Notes: generated by a model not told the origin, from the letters alone. A stretch of 64,000 bases of DNA from Myroides sp. N17-2 (GCF_002286775.1 NZ_NSGJ01000005.1:89163-153162), one strand, 5' to 3'. Shown: positions 35,394-45,261, counted from the first letter of the stretch. A program made the numbers and translations.

Positions 35394-36377
35394 ATGAAAG
35401 AAAAAATAGATAAGGGCGACTTATATCTTTTAAAAGAGCATAGTTCGCTTTCAGATATACAACTTGGAGAGCTCTTAGAGCAGAAGAGTTATGCTAATCT
35501 AACAGATTGGCAGAAGTTCGCTAAATACTTCACCTTAATACTAGGAGCAGGGTTATTCGTTTCGGGGATCGTGTTTTTCTTTGCTTATAATTGGGCAGAC
35601 CTAGATAAAAACATCAAGTTCTTACTTGTTTTTGGACTTCTAGCGATATGTGTTGGAGGATCAGTATATCCTAAGTTTAGTACGTTGATTAAGCAGATAA
35701 GTTTACTTAGTGCGAGTGTATTAGTAGGTGTGTTATTTGCTGTATTTGGACAAGTTTATCAAACAGGGGCAAATGCCTACGACTTATTCTTTATGTGGGT
35801 ATTGGCAGTAACGCCGTGGACGCTATTGAATAAATTCTCTGCACATTGGTTGTTCTATGCTGTATTAGCGAATACCACTTTAATACTATATTACACACAA
35901 TTAAGAGAAGAAGACGAACTGTTCTTTAGCGTATTATTTATGTTACTACTAAACATAGCGCTATATGTAATACCTGTTCTATTAGGGAAGTTCTTTAACT
36001 ATACAGTGGCTAGATATTATACTGCATTAGTAACTTTCGCTAGTATTGCACTTGCTACTGCTGGAGTGGTTATGTATATCTTTTTGAGTACGGATCAGTA
36101 TATCAGAGCAGATATATCAGGATTATATTACTTAGTTGTCGTTTCGATACTTTGGCTAGTGGGAAGTTTCTTATGGGGTAGAAAGACGAAAGACTTATTA
36201 GTGTTTAGCTATATCTATTTAGCCTTGTTTGCTATTGTATTTGCTGTACTAATTAAGATCGCTGATTTTAACGAAGCAGCCTTATTACTATATGCACTTT
36301 ACACTATCGGTGGAACATTTGCTATCGTAAAACTTATTATGAATCAGAAAAAACTTTGGAACAATGAGCAAGAGTAA
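35394..36377 (+). CDS. DUF2157 membrane protein
   Basis: A 327-residue polytopic inner-membrane protein. A cytoplasmic N-terminal part (MKEKIDKGDLYLLKEHSS through LTDWQKFAKYFTLILGAG) matches DUF2157 and is followed by about nine hydrophobic segments. The start at 35394 is preferred because the upstream TTG lies in the promoter box; a 13-codon frame at 35372-35413 overlaps this start. It is the first gene of a three-gene operon with DUF4401 and GDYXXLXY proteins, a recurrent set in Gram-negative bacteria without a firmly established function. Its stop overlaps the next start by 14 bases. Confidence 0.88.
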   Translation: MKEKIDKGDLYLLKEHSSLSDIQLGELLEQKSYANLTDWQKFAKYFTLILGAGLFVSGIVFFFAYNWADLDKNIKFLLVFGLLAICVGGSVYPKFSTLIKQISLLSASVLVGVLFAVFGQVYQTGANAYDLFFMWVLAVTPWTLLNKFSAHWLFYAVLANTTLILYYTQLREEDELFFSVLFMLLLNIALYVIPVLLGKFFNYTVARYYTALVTFASIALATAGVVMYIFLSTDQYIRADISGLYYLVVVSILWLVGSFLWGRKTKDLLVFSYIYLALFAIVFAVLIKIADFNEAALLLYALYTIGGTFAIVKLIMNQKKLWNNEQE

Positions 36378-37434
36378 TTTTAAAACCTTAGTCTCTTCAT
36401 TAGAACAGAGTGGAGTAGAGATAAACCACGAGTCTCTAACTGAGGCAACAGATAAGGGAGCGCTAAAGTCGATTATCATAAGAGTGGTATCTGTATTAGG
36501 AAGTTTACTAGGTCTAGGTTTATTCATCGGATTTATAGCTTTAATATCTGCTGATTTATTTAGAAATCAAGCAGTGTTAACAGGTATTGGAATTGCCTTT
36601 TTAGTAGGCGCATTCTTCTTTAACCGCAGTAAGGATAGCGCTATCACAGATAGTATAGCCGTATCGCTATATATAATAGGGCATTCTTTTCTAATCTACG
36701 GATTAACAGGAGATAGTAATATAGGAGGATATATTGCCTTAGCAACTTCTATTATAACGCTATGTGTATATAATAATCAGATTATTAGTTTCTTAAGTAC
36801 ATTAGGTGTACTAATCTCTATACACGTCGTGATGTTTAGCTTACATATAGAGAATTTCTATTATATCTATTTAGCTTTCGTACTGCTATTTGCAGTGTAT
36901 CTATTTTGGCAAGAACAGCAGATTAGAACGCAGAATAACATCTTGAGAGAGCGATATTTGCCTGTGTTTACTGCATTCTTTTGCTATACCTTAGTGATGG
37001 GGATTATAGCTTCTACAGAAGATTATGGATACTACTATTTTAGTGAGTATAGCGCAGTTCGCGTGTTTTTACTACTTGTTATATTGGGGTTAATACTTGC
37101 TACAGTGTATTTGCTATTAGATAAAATGAAAGTTACACAGTTAAATACGAAGATTATAGTTTATCTATTTGCTTTAGTGTTTACTGTGTTGATAGCTTTT
37201 AATTATCCTGCTTTTGGTATTGCATTCTTATTTCTGTTATGGAGCTTTAAGCAGCAGTTTAAGGCAGGTATTGCCTTGAGTATTGCTACATTTATATGGG
37301 CTATGGGGATGTTTTATTATGATTTAGGACTTACCTTATTAGAAAAGTCTATCTCGATGATGATAGTAGGTGTGGTGTTTTTAGGAGTGTATTATTTAAT
37401 TCAAAAGAAAGGAGCAGGATATGATAAAGTCTAA
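36364..37434 (+). CDS. DUF4401 membrane protein
   Basis: A 356-residue membrane protein with a soluble N-terminus of about 40 residues (LVSSLEQSGVEINHESL) and about ten or more hydrophobic segments: VVSVLGSLLGLGLFIGFIAL, LTGIGIAFLVGAFFF, AVSLYIIGHSFLIYGL, YIYLAFVLLFAVYLFW, YTLVMGIIAST and others. The order and topology fit DUF4401. It overlaps the DUF2157 gene upstream by 14 bases and the GDYXXLXY gene downstream by 14 bases, so translation is tightly coupled and equal stoichiometry is likely. Confidence 0.88.
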   Translation: MSKSNFKTLVSSLEQSGVEINHESLTEATDKGALKSIIIRVVSVLGSLLGLGLFIGFIALISADLFRNQAVLTGIGIAFLVGAFFFNRSKDSAITDSIAVSLYIIGHSFLIYGLTGDSNIGGYIALATSIITLCVYNNQIISFLSTLGVLISIHVVMFSLHIENFYYIYLAFVLLFAVYLFWQEQQIRTQNNILRERYLPVFTAFFCYTLVMGIIASTEDYGYYYFSEYSAVRVFLLLVILGLILATVYLLLDKMKVTQLNTKIIVYLFALVFTVLIAFNYPAFGIAFLFLLWSFKQQFKAGIALSIATFIWAMGMFYYDLGLTLLEKSISMMIVGVVFLGVYYLIQKKGAGYDKV

Positions 37435-38026
37435 GAATATTATAATACTAAGTGTTTTCATTTTGATAGGTATCTTCTTTGTTAGAGCTGTCTTACAAAA
37501 AGAAAAGACAATTAAGGAAGGTCAATTAGTTCTTTTAGAACTAGCACCTGTAGATCCTAGATCGCTTATACAGGGAGATTATATGATCTTAAATTATGCG
37601 ATATCTAATCAGACCCGTGCATTTGATCAGGTGATAGTAGATACTGTAGCTCCTGTGCTTAATGATAGTATCGCAGTTAGTGAGGTAGATGAGAATGTAT
37701 TAAGAGCACAACAGGATATCCAAGAGGCAGTAGAGAAAGCAGAACTAAATAAGCGCGGTTATGTCTTGCTATCTTTAGATAAAGATAATGTAGGAAGTAT
37801 GGTGATGATGATGAATGAAAGAGGGGAGAAAAAAGAGAACCAAATCTATATCAAGTACTTTAACTATCAGGGTTGGAGATTTAATATAGGTGCGGAGAGT
37901 TTCTTCTTTCAAGAGGGAGAAGCCAAAAAATATGAAGAAGCAAAGTATGGTGGACTACGTGTAGATGAGCAAGGGAATAGCGTGCTTATTGGGATGTATG
38001 ATAAAGACAGAAAGCTAATTAATTAG
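37421..38026 (+). CDS. GDYXXLXY-domain protein
   Basis: A 201-residue protein with one N-terminal membrane anchor (NIIILSVFILIGIFFVRAVL) and a periplasmic domain containing the name-giving motif IQGDYMILNYAIS, preceded by LELAPVDPRSL. An acidic helical insert (VDENVLRAQQDIQEAVEKAEL) separates it from a strand-rich region ending in AKYGGLRVDEQGNSVLIGMY. In GDYXXLXY proteins the motif resembles a processing or assembly domain, but the function of the operon is unknown to me. It ends the three-gene operon, with a hairpin at 38055. Confidence 0.92.
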   Translation: MIKSKNIIILSVFILIGIFFVRAVLQKEKTIKEGQLVLLELAPVDPRSLIQGDYMILNYAISNQTRAFDQVIVDTVAPVLNDSIAVSEVDENVLRAQQDIQEAVEKAELNKRGYVLLSLDKDNVGSMVMMMNERGEKKENQIYIKYFNYQGWRFNIGAESFFFQEGEAKKYEEAKYGGLRVDEQGNSVLIGMYDKDRKLIN

Positions 38027-38054
38027 GAATTATTTACCTACGGCATTTGATATT

Positions 38055-38096
38055 AACAGGGAGTTTGTCTTTAGGATAGGCTTCCTGTTTTTTATA
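38055..38096 (+). terminator. intrinsic terminator of the DUF2157 operon
   Basis: AACAGGGAG pairs with CTTCCTGTT (one mismatch) and is followed by TTTTTAT. Confidence 0.75.
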
Positions 38097-38258
38097 TAAA
38101 GTACTCTTAAAAAGACTGTTTAGAAATACTAATAACTCAATGTATGTTGTCTTGTACTGAAGTATTGATTTATTATTTTAAATATTTTTATTAATTTGAC
38201 ACATACAGCTTGTCAGTATATAGAAAAGTCATAGTTTAGAGCAAAAATAAAAGTATAT

Positions 38259-39779
38259 ATGAAACGTCCTTTATCGTACCTCTTCTGTTTATTAATTTCA
38301 GCTTCTGCACTGGCTCAGAATCCAACAGCAAGTGAACCTTTAGCTAATATTGATTCAGTGCTAACCCAAATATTAAATGACAGTCATATAGCGGGATTTG
38401 CCGTAGCTGTAGTTAAGGGAAATGATATTATCTATAGCAAAGGGTTTGGTTATCGAGATATGGAGCTTAAGAAGCCTGTGACGCCGAATACGCTTTTTGC
38501 TGTTGGATCTACTTCTAAAGCGTTTACTTCATCCTTATTAGGCCTGCTTAGAGAGGAAGGAAAGCTAACCTTTGAGGATAAAGCAGTTCACCTATTGCCT
38601 CAATTACAGTTTTATAGTAATGAGATGAACAATCAGATTAACTTAAGAGATCTGATGGCACACAGGACAGGTCTGTCTAGATATGACTCTTCGTGGTTAT
38701 ATTTTAATACTTCAGATAGAAATAATATTATCAAACGTGTACAGTATATGAAGCCTACTTCTGGTGTAAGAGAGAAGTGGTATTATAATAATTTTATGTT
38801 TGTCGCTCAAGGGATGATCGTAGAGCGATTAAGCGGTAAGACGTGGGAACAGAATATAAGTGAGAAGTTCTTTGAGCCGTTAGAAATGACGCGTTCGACT
38901 ACTAATTTTGAGACTTTTAAGCGTGATAGTGACGTTGCACTGCCTTACACAGTATCTGATAAGAAAGAAATCAAGAGGCTAGAATATTATAACATCAATG
39001 GTATGGGGCCTGCGGGTAGTATCAATAGCAGTGTAACTGATATGGCTAATTGGTTAAAAGTGTGGACTAATGAGGGGAAGTTTAAGGGTAAACAAGTCTT
39101 GCCTGCTTCTTATATTACTGAGGCTATCAGTTCTCAGATGGTAATGGAAGGTGCACTACCTGACGAGAAGCATAAGGATATCTACTTTGCTAATTATGGA
39201 TTAGGATGGATGATAGGATCTTATAGAGGATACTATGTAGTAGAGCACGGTGGTAATATCAATGGTTTTTCGGCTATTGTCTCTCTTTATCCTTCAGAGG
39301 ATTTGGCGATCGTAGTTTTGACTAATCAGCAGGCATCTCAGGTGCCAAGGGCAGTAAGTAACTCTATAGGAGATAGACTGCTTGGTTTAAGACCGATCAA
39401 TTGGAACGAGGAGATCAATCCAAAAGAAGATAAATCTAACCAAGATAAAGAAGATAAAAAGAAGCTACCCATCCTTAATACAAAGGCTTCACACGGATTA
39501 AAAGAGTATGTAGGTTCTTTTGAACATCCTGCTTATGGTGTGATTAAAATAACACAAGAGAACAGTAAACTATACACTGCGCTTGGAGATGATAAGTATG
39601 TCTTAAAGCACTTACACTACGATGTTTTTGATCTAAAGAAGCTTGATAGCAAGGGAATAGAGACTACCGAAGCAACTAATTTATTATTTAACTTCTCTAG
39701 TGATATAGAAGGTAAGATTAACGCAGTTGGTATTTTACTTGATGGTAATGAGAAACCTGTAATGTTTGAGATAAAGTAA
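38259..39779 (+). CDS. secreted serine hydrolase, beta-lactamase/PBP4*-like with C-terminal DUF3471
   Basis: A 506-residue exported protein with signal peptide MKRPLSYLFCLLISASALAQ. The S84-T-S-K87 tetrad (GSTSKAF), a Y-x-N motif in KWYYNNFMF and EHGGNINGF in place of KTG show the class C beta-lactamase / D-aminopeptidase fold. After a Lys/Asp-rich linker (KEDKSNQDKEDKKK), a C-terminal lipocalin-like DUF3471 domain follows (LKEYVGSFEHPAYGVIKI). Proteins of this kind act on peptides or cell-wall fragments; true beta-lactamase activity is not implied. The gene stands alone and is closed by a terminator at 39795. Confidence 0.9.
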   Translation: MKRPLSYLFCLLISASALAQNPTASEPLANIDSVLTQILNDSHIAGFAVAVVKGNDIIYSKGFGYRDMELKKPVTPNTLFAVGSTSKAFTSSLLGLLREEGKLTFEDKAVHLLPQLQFYSNEMNNQINLRDLMAHRTGLSRYDSSWLYFNTSDRNNIIKRVQYMKPTSGVREKWYYNNFMFVAQGMIVERLSGKTWEQNISEKFFEPLEMTRSTTNFETFKRDSDVALPYTVSDKKEIKRLEYYNINGMGPAGSINSSVTDMANWLKVWTNEGKFKGKQVLPASYITEAISSQMVMEGALPDEKHKDIYFANYGLGWMIGSYRGYYVVEHGGNINGFSAIVSLYPSEDLAIVVLTNQQASQVPRAVSNSIGDRLLGLRPINWNEEINPKEDKSNQDKEDKKKLPILNTKASHGLKEYVGSFEHPAYGVIKITQENSKLYTALGDDKYVLKHLHYDVFDLKKLDSKGIETTEATNLLFNFSSDIEGKINAVGILLDGNEKPVMFEIK

Positions 39780-39794
39780 AGAAATATAAGAATG

Positions 39795-39834
39795 AAACAA
39801 GCCTCTAGAGTATACTTTAGAGGCTTGTTTTATT
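39795..39834 (+). terminator. intrinsic terminator after the serine hydrolase
   Basis: AAACAAGCCTCTA pairs with TAGAGGCTTGTTT across a short loop, followed by TATT. Confidence 0.85.
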
Positions 39835-40275
39835 AAAAACTACATCTATTCTTTGTTTAAATTCAAAAGTAGCCATACATTTGCATTAGTATTAACGAAT
39901 AATAGTCTAAATGTACACAGCTAAGTAAAGATTGGTTTATATAACCAATAGATAAAAGGACATACTTCAAGTTCTACGAGTGGTTATCATCTTTATAAAT
40001 TAGGCAACAGTCTTATGTTGTCATAATACTTAGTATCGTGTAAATACATATTTTTTGACCGTGAGGAGTGGTGTACGGGCCACGTATGGAATATTCACAG
40101 TAGTAAACCCAGAATCAGCATTAGCCAAATACTACAAAATAATTCTACTTTATAGCTCTTTCATTAGCTCTAAAACCATACTATAGTATGCTTGTATCGC
40201 TAATTCAGACCTATTTTGTATAATTACTTTTCGTTTATTTGTCTATCACTTATTCTAGGTTAAATATAATAGACT
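39835..40275. other. gene-free stretch before the ABC-F gene
   Basis: No gene recognised. A GC-richer patch at about 40060-40160 reads without stops on the plus strand for some 40 codons (containing RATYGIFTVVNPESALAKYY) and might be a remnant of a coding sequence, but nothing supports it further. Confidence 0.4.
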
Positions 40276-41874
40276 ATGAGCATAGTTATATCAAACTTAT
40301 CATATTATCACGCAGATAAAACACCGCTATTTACCCATATCAACCTATCTATCAACACAGGAGAGAAGGTCAGTATTATCGGGCAAAACGGAACAGGGAA
40401 AACAACTTTATTAAAATTAATAGCAAGAGAATTAGAGCTAGCAGATCCTTCTATTCACATAGTGGGAAGTGTATTCTACTTGCCTCAAAATAAACAATTA
40501 GTACAGTCGCATACGATCTACGAAGCAGTAGGTGTTGCCACTAAAGTCAATGCCTTGCGTGCTATCTTAGCGGGTTCGGTAGAAGAATCTGATTATGAAA
40601 TCCTCAATGATCAGTGGGATATCGAGGAGCAGATAGGGAAGGTATTAGCTTATTGGGGACTAGAGACTATCTCTGCAGATACGACAATGGACTGCCTTAG
40701 TGGAGGGCAGCAGACGAAGGTGCTATTTGCTAAGATGATGCTGAGTCAGGCGGATATATTGTTACTAGATGAGCCTACTAATCACTTGGATGTGGAGACA
40801 AAAGCGTTGTTTTATACTTTCGTTCAGGAGTTTAAGGGGACAGTGGTTATCGTGAGTCACGATAGAGCGTTATTAGAATTAATGCCTATTACGTTTGAAA
40901 TTACGCCAACTGCAGTTTATAAATACGGAGGAAATTACAGCCTATATAAAGAACAAAAAGAGCTGAGATTACAAGGAATTCAGAGTAAGTTAGATCATCT
41001 CTCTAAAGAGATAAAGGAGGCTAAAAAGGCTGATGTCAAACGAACTGAGCAAATCAATAAAGACAAAGCACAGAACAAAAAGGCGGAGAAGAATGCGGGA
41101 CTACCAAAGATAGTTATTAATGCGATGCGCAACAAAACGGAGAATAGTACAGCTAAACTTCAGGATGTACACCAACAGAAGAAAGAGGGCATACAGTCTG
41201 AATTATCTGAGTTGAGAACACAGTTAGACAGAGATAAGCTGTTTGATATCCGCTTTCCTCAATCTAAACTTCACAAAGGGAAGATATTATGGGAAGCAAA
41301 AGAGATGAACTATCGATATTCTCCTGCTTTTGAACCTATATTTAAAACAAGTCTTGACTTTAAATTATTAAGTGGAGATCGTTTATTGTTAAAGGGAAAG
41401 AACGGTTCAGGCAAGTCTACTCTGTTCAAATTATTGCAAGGGGTTTACGTTCCTACAACAGGAGAACTTTATCGCGGGGAAGCTAAAGTGGTTTATCTCG
41501 ATCAGTTTTACTCTTTACTAGATAGTAATCTTACACCAGTAGAACAACTAGAAAGTGCCAATACAGCTAAATACTCTACAGCTGAACTTCGCAATCTGTT
41601 ATTTCAATATGGAATAGGTGTAGAGTTATGGACTAATAAGATTAATACTTTTAGTGGTGGAGAGAAACTAAAGTTAGTGTTGTGCTACCTAACTATTTTA
41701 CAATCAGAGATAGACGTCTTATTATTAGATGAACCAACTAACAACTTGGATATTATTAGTATAGAGAGTTTAACTAAAGCATTGAATGAATTTAATGGAA
41801 CAATGATTGTGGTTAGTCACGATAGTAGTTTTATTAAAGATTTAGGGATAGTAGATGTGCTTGATTTGAATTAA
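40276..41874 (+). CDS. ABC-F family ATPase
   Basis: A 532-residue soluble protein with two ABC ATPase domains and no membrane segment, the ABC-F plan. Domain 1 has Walker [10 protein letters not shown], signature LSGGQQTKV and Walker [12 protein letters not shown]; domain 2 has [18 protein letters not shown] and [11 protein letters not shown]. The interdomain linker is long, charged and helical ([17 protein letters not shown] through [17 protein letters not shown]), which would reach toward the ribosomal peptidyl-transfer centre in translation-acting members. ABC-F proteins act on ribosomes as translation factors or antibiotic-protection proteins; which applies here is not decided by sequence. 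It stands alone before rocD. Confidence 0.92.
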   Translation: MSIVISNLSYYHADKTPLFTHINLSINTGEKVSIIGQNGTGKTTLLKLIARELELADPSIHIVGSVFYLPQNKQLVQSHTIYEAVGVATKVNALRAILAGSVEESDYEILNDQWDIEEQIGKVLAYWGLETISADTTMDCLSGGQQTKVLFAKMMLSQADILLLDEPTNHLDVETKALFYTFVQEFKGTVVIVSHDRALLELMPITFEITPTAVYKYGGNYSLYKEQKELRLQGIQSKLDHLSKEIKEAKKADVKRTEQINKDKAQNKKAEKNAGLPKIVINAMRNKTENSTAKLQDVHQQKKEGIQSELSELRTQLDRDKLFDIRFPQSKLHKGKILWEAKEMNYRYSPAFEPIFKTSLDFKLLSGDRLLLKGKNGSGKSTLFKLLQGVYVPTTGELYRGEAKVVYLDQFYSLLDSNLTPVEQLESANTAKYSTAELRNLLFQYGIGVELWTNKINTFSGGEKLKLVLCYLTILQSEIDVLLLDEPTNNLDIISIESLTKALNEFNGTMIVVSHDSSFIKDLGIVDVLDLN

Positions 41875-42007
41875 TAGGTTTAAAGCAATTAGTAAGGTCA
41901 TCTATTGTCAATAATTTAATAATTAAGTTTTAATTGCTCATTAATTTTAGAATTTACCAAATAATATCTAAATTGCGGAAACAAAAACATCACAAAAACA
42001 ATATATA

Positions 42008-43249
42008 ATGTCAAACAAAATCACTTCAGCTCAAGTTATTGAGTTAGAAAATAAATACGGAGCACATAATTATCACCCACTACCAGTAGTATTATCTAAA
42101 GGTGAAGGAGTATATGTATGGGATGTAGAAGGAAAGAAATACTATGACTTCTTATCTGCTTATTCTGCAGTTAACCAAGGTCACTGTCACCCAGCTATCG
42201 TTAAGGCGATCTCTGAGCAAGCAGGTACTTTAGCGCTTACGTCTAGAGCATTTTATAATGATAAGTTAGGGTTCTACGAAGAGAAGATCACTAAGTTATT
42301 TGGTTTTGATAAAGTATTACCTATGAACTCAGGTGCTGAGGCTGTAGAGACTGCTTTAAAACTATGTAGAAAGTGGGCTTATGAAGTAAAAGGTATCGCA
42401 GAGAACCAAGCTAAAATCATCGTATGTGAGAACAACTTCCACGGAAGAACGACTACGATTATCTCTTTCTCTAACGATGAAGATGCTCGTAAAAACTACG
42501 GTCCTTACACAGACGGATTTATCCGTGTAGCATATAATGATGTAGATGCTTTAAAAGCGGCATTAGAAGCAAATAAAGGAACTGTTGCAGGTTTCTTAGT
42601 TGAGCCTATTCAGGGTGAGGCAGGTGTATATGTACCAGATGCAGGATACTTAACTGCTGCTAAGGCATTATGTGAAGAACACAACGCATTATTTATCGCT
42701 GACGAGGTTCAAACAGGTATCGCTCGTACAGGTAAAATGCTTGCTATCGATCACGAAAATATCAAAGCTGATATCATCGTATTAGGTAAAGCATTATCAG
42801 GAGGAGCTTATCCTATCTCTGCTGTATTAGCAAATGACGAGGTTATGAATGTAATCAAACCAGGTCAACACGGATCTACTTTCGGTGGTAACCCTACGGC
42901 TGCTGCTGTAGCTATCGCTGCATTAGACGTAGTACTAGATGAGAAGTTAGCTGATAACGCTGAGAAGTTAGGACAACTGTTTAGAGCAGAGTTAAACAAG
43001 TATATCGCGAACAGTAATATCTGTACGTTAGTACGTGGTAAAGGACTATTAAACGCTATTATCATTAACGATACTGAAGAGAGTGATACAGCGTGGAATA
43101 TCTGTCTTAAACTAAGAGATAACGGATTATTAGCTAAACCAACACACGGTAATATCATCCGTTTTGCTCCACCATTAGTAATGAACGAAGAGCAGTTATT
43201 AGACTGTGTTCGTATCATCACTGAAACATTAAAAGAATTCGAAAAATAG
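42008..43249 (+). CDS. rocD: ornithine--oxo-acid transaminase
   Basis: A 413-residue class III PLP aminotransferase converting ornithine and 2-oxoglutarate to glutamate semialdehyde and glutamate in arginine/proline metabolism. Family marks are the start [82 protein letters not shown] and [15 protein letters not shown], whose lysine binds PLP. The leader ends CATCACAAAAACAAT, a sequence shared with two other genes in the window. A strong hairpin follows at 43285. Confidence 0.96.
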   Translation: MSNKITSAQVIELENKYGAHNYHPLPVVLSKGEGVYVWDVEGKKYYDFLSAYSAVNQGHCHPAIVKAISEQAGTLALTSRAFYNDKLGFYEEKITKLFGFDKVLPMNSGAEAVETALKLCRKWAYEVKGIAENQAKIIVCENNFHGRTTTIISFSNDEDARKNYGPYTDGFIRVAYNDVDALKAALEANKGTVAGFLVEPIQGEAGVYVPDAGYLTAAKALCEEHNALFIADEVQTGIARTGKMLAIDHENIKADIIVLGKALSGGAYPISAVLANDEVMNVIKPGQHGSTFGGNPTAAAVAIAALDVVLDEKLADNAEKLGQLFRAELNKYIANSNICTLVRGKGLLNAIIINDTEESDTAWNICLKLRDNGLLAKPTHGNIIRFAPPLVMNEEQLLDCVRIITETLKEFEK

Positions 43250-43284
43250 GATTAGTTAAATCTAATTTTTAGAGAATAATACAC

Positions 43285-43331
43285 AATAGCCCTTGTAAGA
43301 AGCAATCTTCTTACAAGGGCTATTATTTTTT
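43285..43331 (+). terminator. intrinsic terminator after rocD
   Basis: AATAGCCCTTGTAAGAAG at 43285-43302 pairs perfectly with CTTCTTACAAGGGCTATT ending at 43324, followed by ATTTTTT. Confidence 0.9.
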
Positions 43332-43334
43332 ACG

Positions 43335-43342
43335 TATCTTTG
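43335..43342 (+). promoter_or_regulatory. orphan TATCTTTG -7 box
   Basis: A perfect TAnnTTTG match directly after a terminator, with no gene on the same strand for about 700 bases. Confidence 0.35.
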
Positions 43343-43489
43343 GTTTAGCTCTTTTGATAGTTAAGGCATTATGTGAATGTTTATAACGTTAGCGTAAGTG
43401 CTTAATTCTAGTAAAAAAGACAAATCTTCCTCAATCCCTTTACACAACTGACTTTAAAGTGATGTATTCACTACTTTCTTCGGGAAGAC

Positions 43490-43580
43490 GTTTAGAAGGG
43501 GTCGGGTGCTCTTCGGAAAACACCCCCTTTTTCCGAAGGATTCTGCCATTCTTCCGAAGGCGTTCCGCAGAAAGCACTGT
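43490..43580. repeat. TTCGGAA inverted-repeat element, copy 2
   Basis: TTCGGAAAA at 43512-43520 pairs with TTTTCCGAA at 43529-43537 around an ACCCCC loop, followed by CTTCCGAAGGCGTTCCGCA. It is related to the element at 1140-1220. Confidence 0.65.
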
Positions 43581-43730
43581 TTTAAATTAATCAAATAACT
43601 GTAATTCAATTAATTATGTTTTTTAATAATGGCATTTTTAGACTAAAAGTGGTCATTTTAGGCAATTTTTGGCTAAAAATGGCTAAAAGTTACCTTACTC
43701 AAATATAGAACTTTTTGATATGCTACTTTT

Positions 43731-44005
43731 GTGGTGTTATAACAGTTCTTTGATCTATTGAAAGAAGATATTTTGGTACTCAAACACACTAAAAAATGAC
43801 GGTATATTATTCTTCTCTTTGGGTAATTGCTCATTTCGTGCCCATTTAGTGCAGTATTCCTTGTCAGGAGGCCTCTCTCAGCAAGAACACTGCAAGTATA
43901 GGTTAGGGATTCTGCAAGGAGTGGGAGTGATGAAATATTTAAAGTAGTTACTTGCACTTATCTTATTTTTACTGGTTGTCCTTTTTGGGGCAGGTATTTT
44001 TTTGT
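43731..44005 (+). ncRNA. possible structured RNA gene of unknown type
   Basis: A TACTTTTG box at 43724-43731 is followed by GTTCTTTGATCTATTG (43745-43760), which resembles the boxA-like leader of flavobacterial rRNA operons, then a hairpin whose arms TGCAGT..TTC and GAA..ACTGCA span 43850-43894 around AGGCCTCTCT, and a T-rich end (ATTTTTTTG) at about 43997-44004. There is no rRNA and no open frame. A -33 element is not visible, so this is suggestive only. Confidence 0.3.
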
Positions 44006-44022
44006 TTTTAAAATAAATAATG

Positions 44023-44030
44023 TAATTTTG
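44023..44030 (+). promoter_or_regulatory. promoter of the XRE/ImmA-IrrE gene
   Basis: TAATTTTG at 44023-44030 with TTTG at 44001-44004, 18 bases apart, matches the full Bacteroidota -33/-7 promoter. Transcription would start near 44036, giving a leader of about 13 bases. Confidence 0.65.
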
Positions 44031-44044
44031 TCCTAAATTGGACA
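44029..44044. promoter_or_regulatory. operator-like palindrome over the transcription start
   Basis: TGTCC, six A/T bases, GGACA. It overlaps the end of the -7 box and the expected start site, the place where a repressor would block transcription. The adjacent gene encodes an XRE-type DNA-binding protein, so autoregulation is a natural reading. Confidence 0.5.
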
Positions 44045-44048
44045 GATT

Positions 44049-45251
44049 ATGAAAATAGTAAAAGAAGACTTTACAGATTCTAAGTATATTGATTTGACTA
44101 TCGGAGAGATGTTATATGCGTATATGGAAGAGAATAATCTATCACAGTCAGGTTTAGCGGCTATCTTAGATATTAATAGAAAGACACTAACTTCTATATT
44201 ACAAGGAGAAGATTTAAAAGTAAGTTTAGCCATTAAGATATCTAAATTGCTTAATATAAGTAGTGATAGTCTATTAGATAGTTTTACGCTACAAGTAAGA
44301 GAAGAGGAATTAGAATACTTTGATTTTACTAAGAAAGTTTCTTTTATACTAGAACATTTTGATCTTTCTGAGTTAAAGGCAAGCAAGATTATCAGTAGTC
44401 TTACGGACTACCGAGAAATAGAAAAGGATATCTGTTCTTATTTTGGATTTAAAAGTATTACTGAATACGCTGATCTTGTTCTAAAAGCACCTCTATTTAG
44501 CAAATCTAAAATAAGTGTAAGACCAAGTAAAGAGCAGAAGGCACAATACTTTTGGATTAAGTCTAATCTAACGAGTTTTGCTGAAATTGGCAATAAAAAT
44601 GAGTATAACCGTACCCTTCTAATAGAGTTCTTAAAACGTATAGGTACATTGACAAAGAATGTAGAACATGGCTTTAGTCAGGCACAGTATGTCTTATATC
44701 AGCTAGGAATTACTGTAATTGTTCAATCTTATATTAGTAAGACTAAGGCTTATGGTATGACGATGTTAGTCAATGACAAGCCTTGTATTGTGATTACAGA
44801 TATGGGGAAACAATATTATAAACTATGGTTTACGTTACTTCATGAGCTTTATCACGTATTAGAGGACCTAGAGTATCTAAAGACCACGAGTTATCATATC
44901 TCAGATATTGAAAACAGGGATTTGTTTGTTTCAGAGGATACTGCAGATGCCTTTGCAAGAGAAATTTTTATACCAAAAGACAAAATGGATATCTTGAATC
45001 AATCTATTAATAATAGTGTCAAAGTTGATAAAATATCCGATATGCTTGACATACACCCATCTATTGTATATGGAGTTTACCTAGATAGTGCTGACAAAAA
45101 GGTGCAAACAAGAGACTTTCCTCGTTTCTCAAAGTATTTACCTACTTCATCTATCGCTTTAAAGGATATTGTGTTTGATGCCATAGGTCAGAAGAGTATT
45201 GACACTGCCGTACAGAAACTTAAAAAGAATTTAAATATACTAACTGCTTAA
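44049..45251 (+). CDS. XRE-family HTH / ImmA-IrrE metallo-endopeptidase
   Basis: A 400-residue cytoplasmic protein. The N-terminal 75 residues are a HigA/XRE helix-turn-helix (NLSQSGLAAILDINRKTLTS then ILQGEDLKVSLAIKISKLLN). From about residue 190 to the end is an M78 peptidase: H265-E-L-Y-H269 are the zinc ligands and catalytic glutamate, and E296 in EDTADAFAREIFIP is the expected third ligand. ImmA cleaves a phage-type repressor on DNA damage and IrrE/PprI a stress repressor; here the DNA-binding and protease parts are in one chain. It is followed after 10 bases by an unknown gene, forming a two-gene unit with a palindrome over its promoter. Confidence 0.9.
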   Translation: MKIVKEDFTDSKYIDLTIGEMLYAYMEENNLSQSGLAAILDINRKTLTSILQGEDLKVSLAIKISKLLNISSDSLLDSFTLQVREEELEYFDFTKKVSFILEHFDLSELKASKIISSLTDYREIEKDICSYFGFKSITEYADLVLKAPLFSKSKISVRPSKEQKAQYFWIKSNLTSFAEIGNKNEYNRTLLIEFLKRIGTLTKNVEHGFSQAQYVLYQLGITVIVQSYISKTKAYGMTMLVNDKPCIVITDMGKQYYKLWFTLLHELYHVLEDLEYLKTTSYHISDIENRDLFVSEDTADAFAREIFIPKDKMDILNQSINNSVKVDKISDMLDIHPSIVYGVYLDSADKKVQTRDFPRFSKYLPTSSIALKDIVFDAIGQKSIDTAVQKLKKNLNILTA

Positions 45252-45261
45252 TCCTATTGCT

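Larger units (their letters stand above)
43332..44022. other. gene-free stretch with possible RNA signals before the ImmA/IrrE gene
   Basis: No credible protein gene. It holds a TATCTTTG box (43335-43342) immediately after the rocD terminator, a TTCGGAA element (about 43490-43580), an A/T-rich run of TTTTAG/GGCTAAAA repeats at about 43630-43690, and the possible RNA gene at 43731-44005. Confidence 0.6.

Noticed and set aside
38259..39779. Class C beta-lactamase
   Set aside because: The fold and S-x-x-K match, but the HGG motif and the C-terminal DUF3471 domain point to a peptidase or esterase-type serine hydrolase; resistance activity is not supported.
43745..43760. Start of an rRNA operon, suggested by a boxA-like GTTCTTTGA
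   Set aside because: No 16S, tRNA or 23S sequence follows; the next feature is a protein gene.
43850..43894. Signal recognition particle RNA, suggested by GTCAGG followed by CAGCAAG in a hairpin
   Set aside because: The expected GGAA-type tetraloop and the full asymmetric loop pattern are absent; the match is too short to call.
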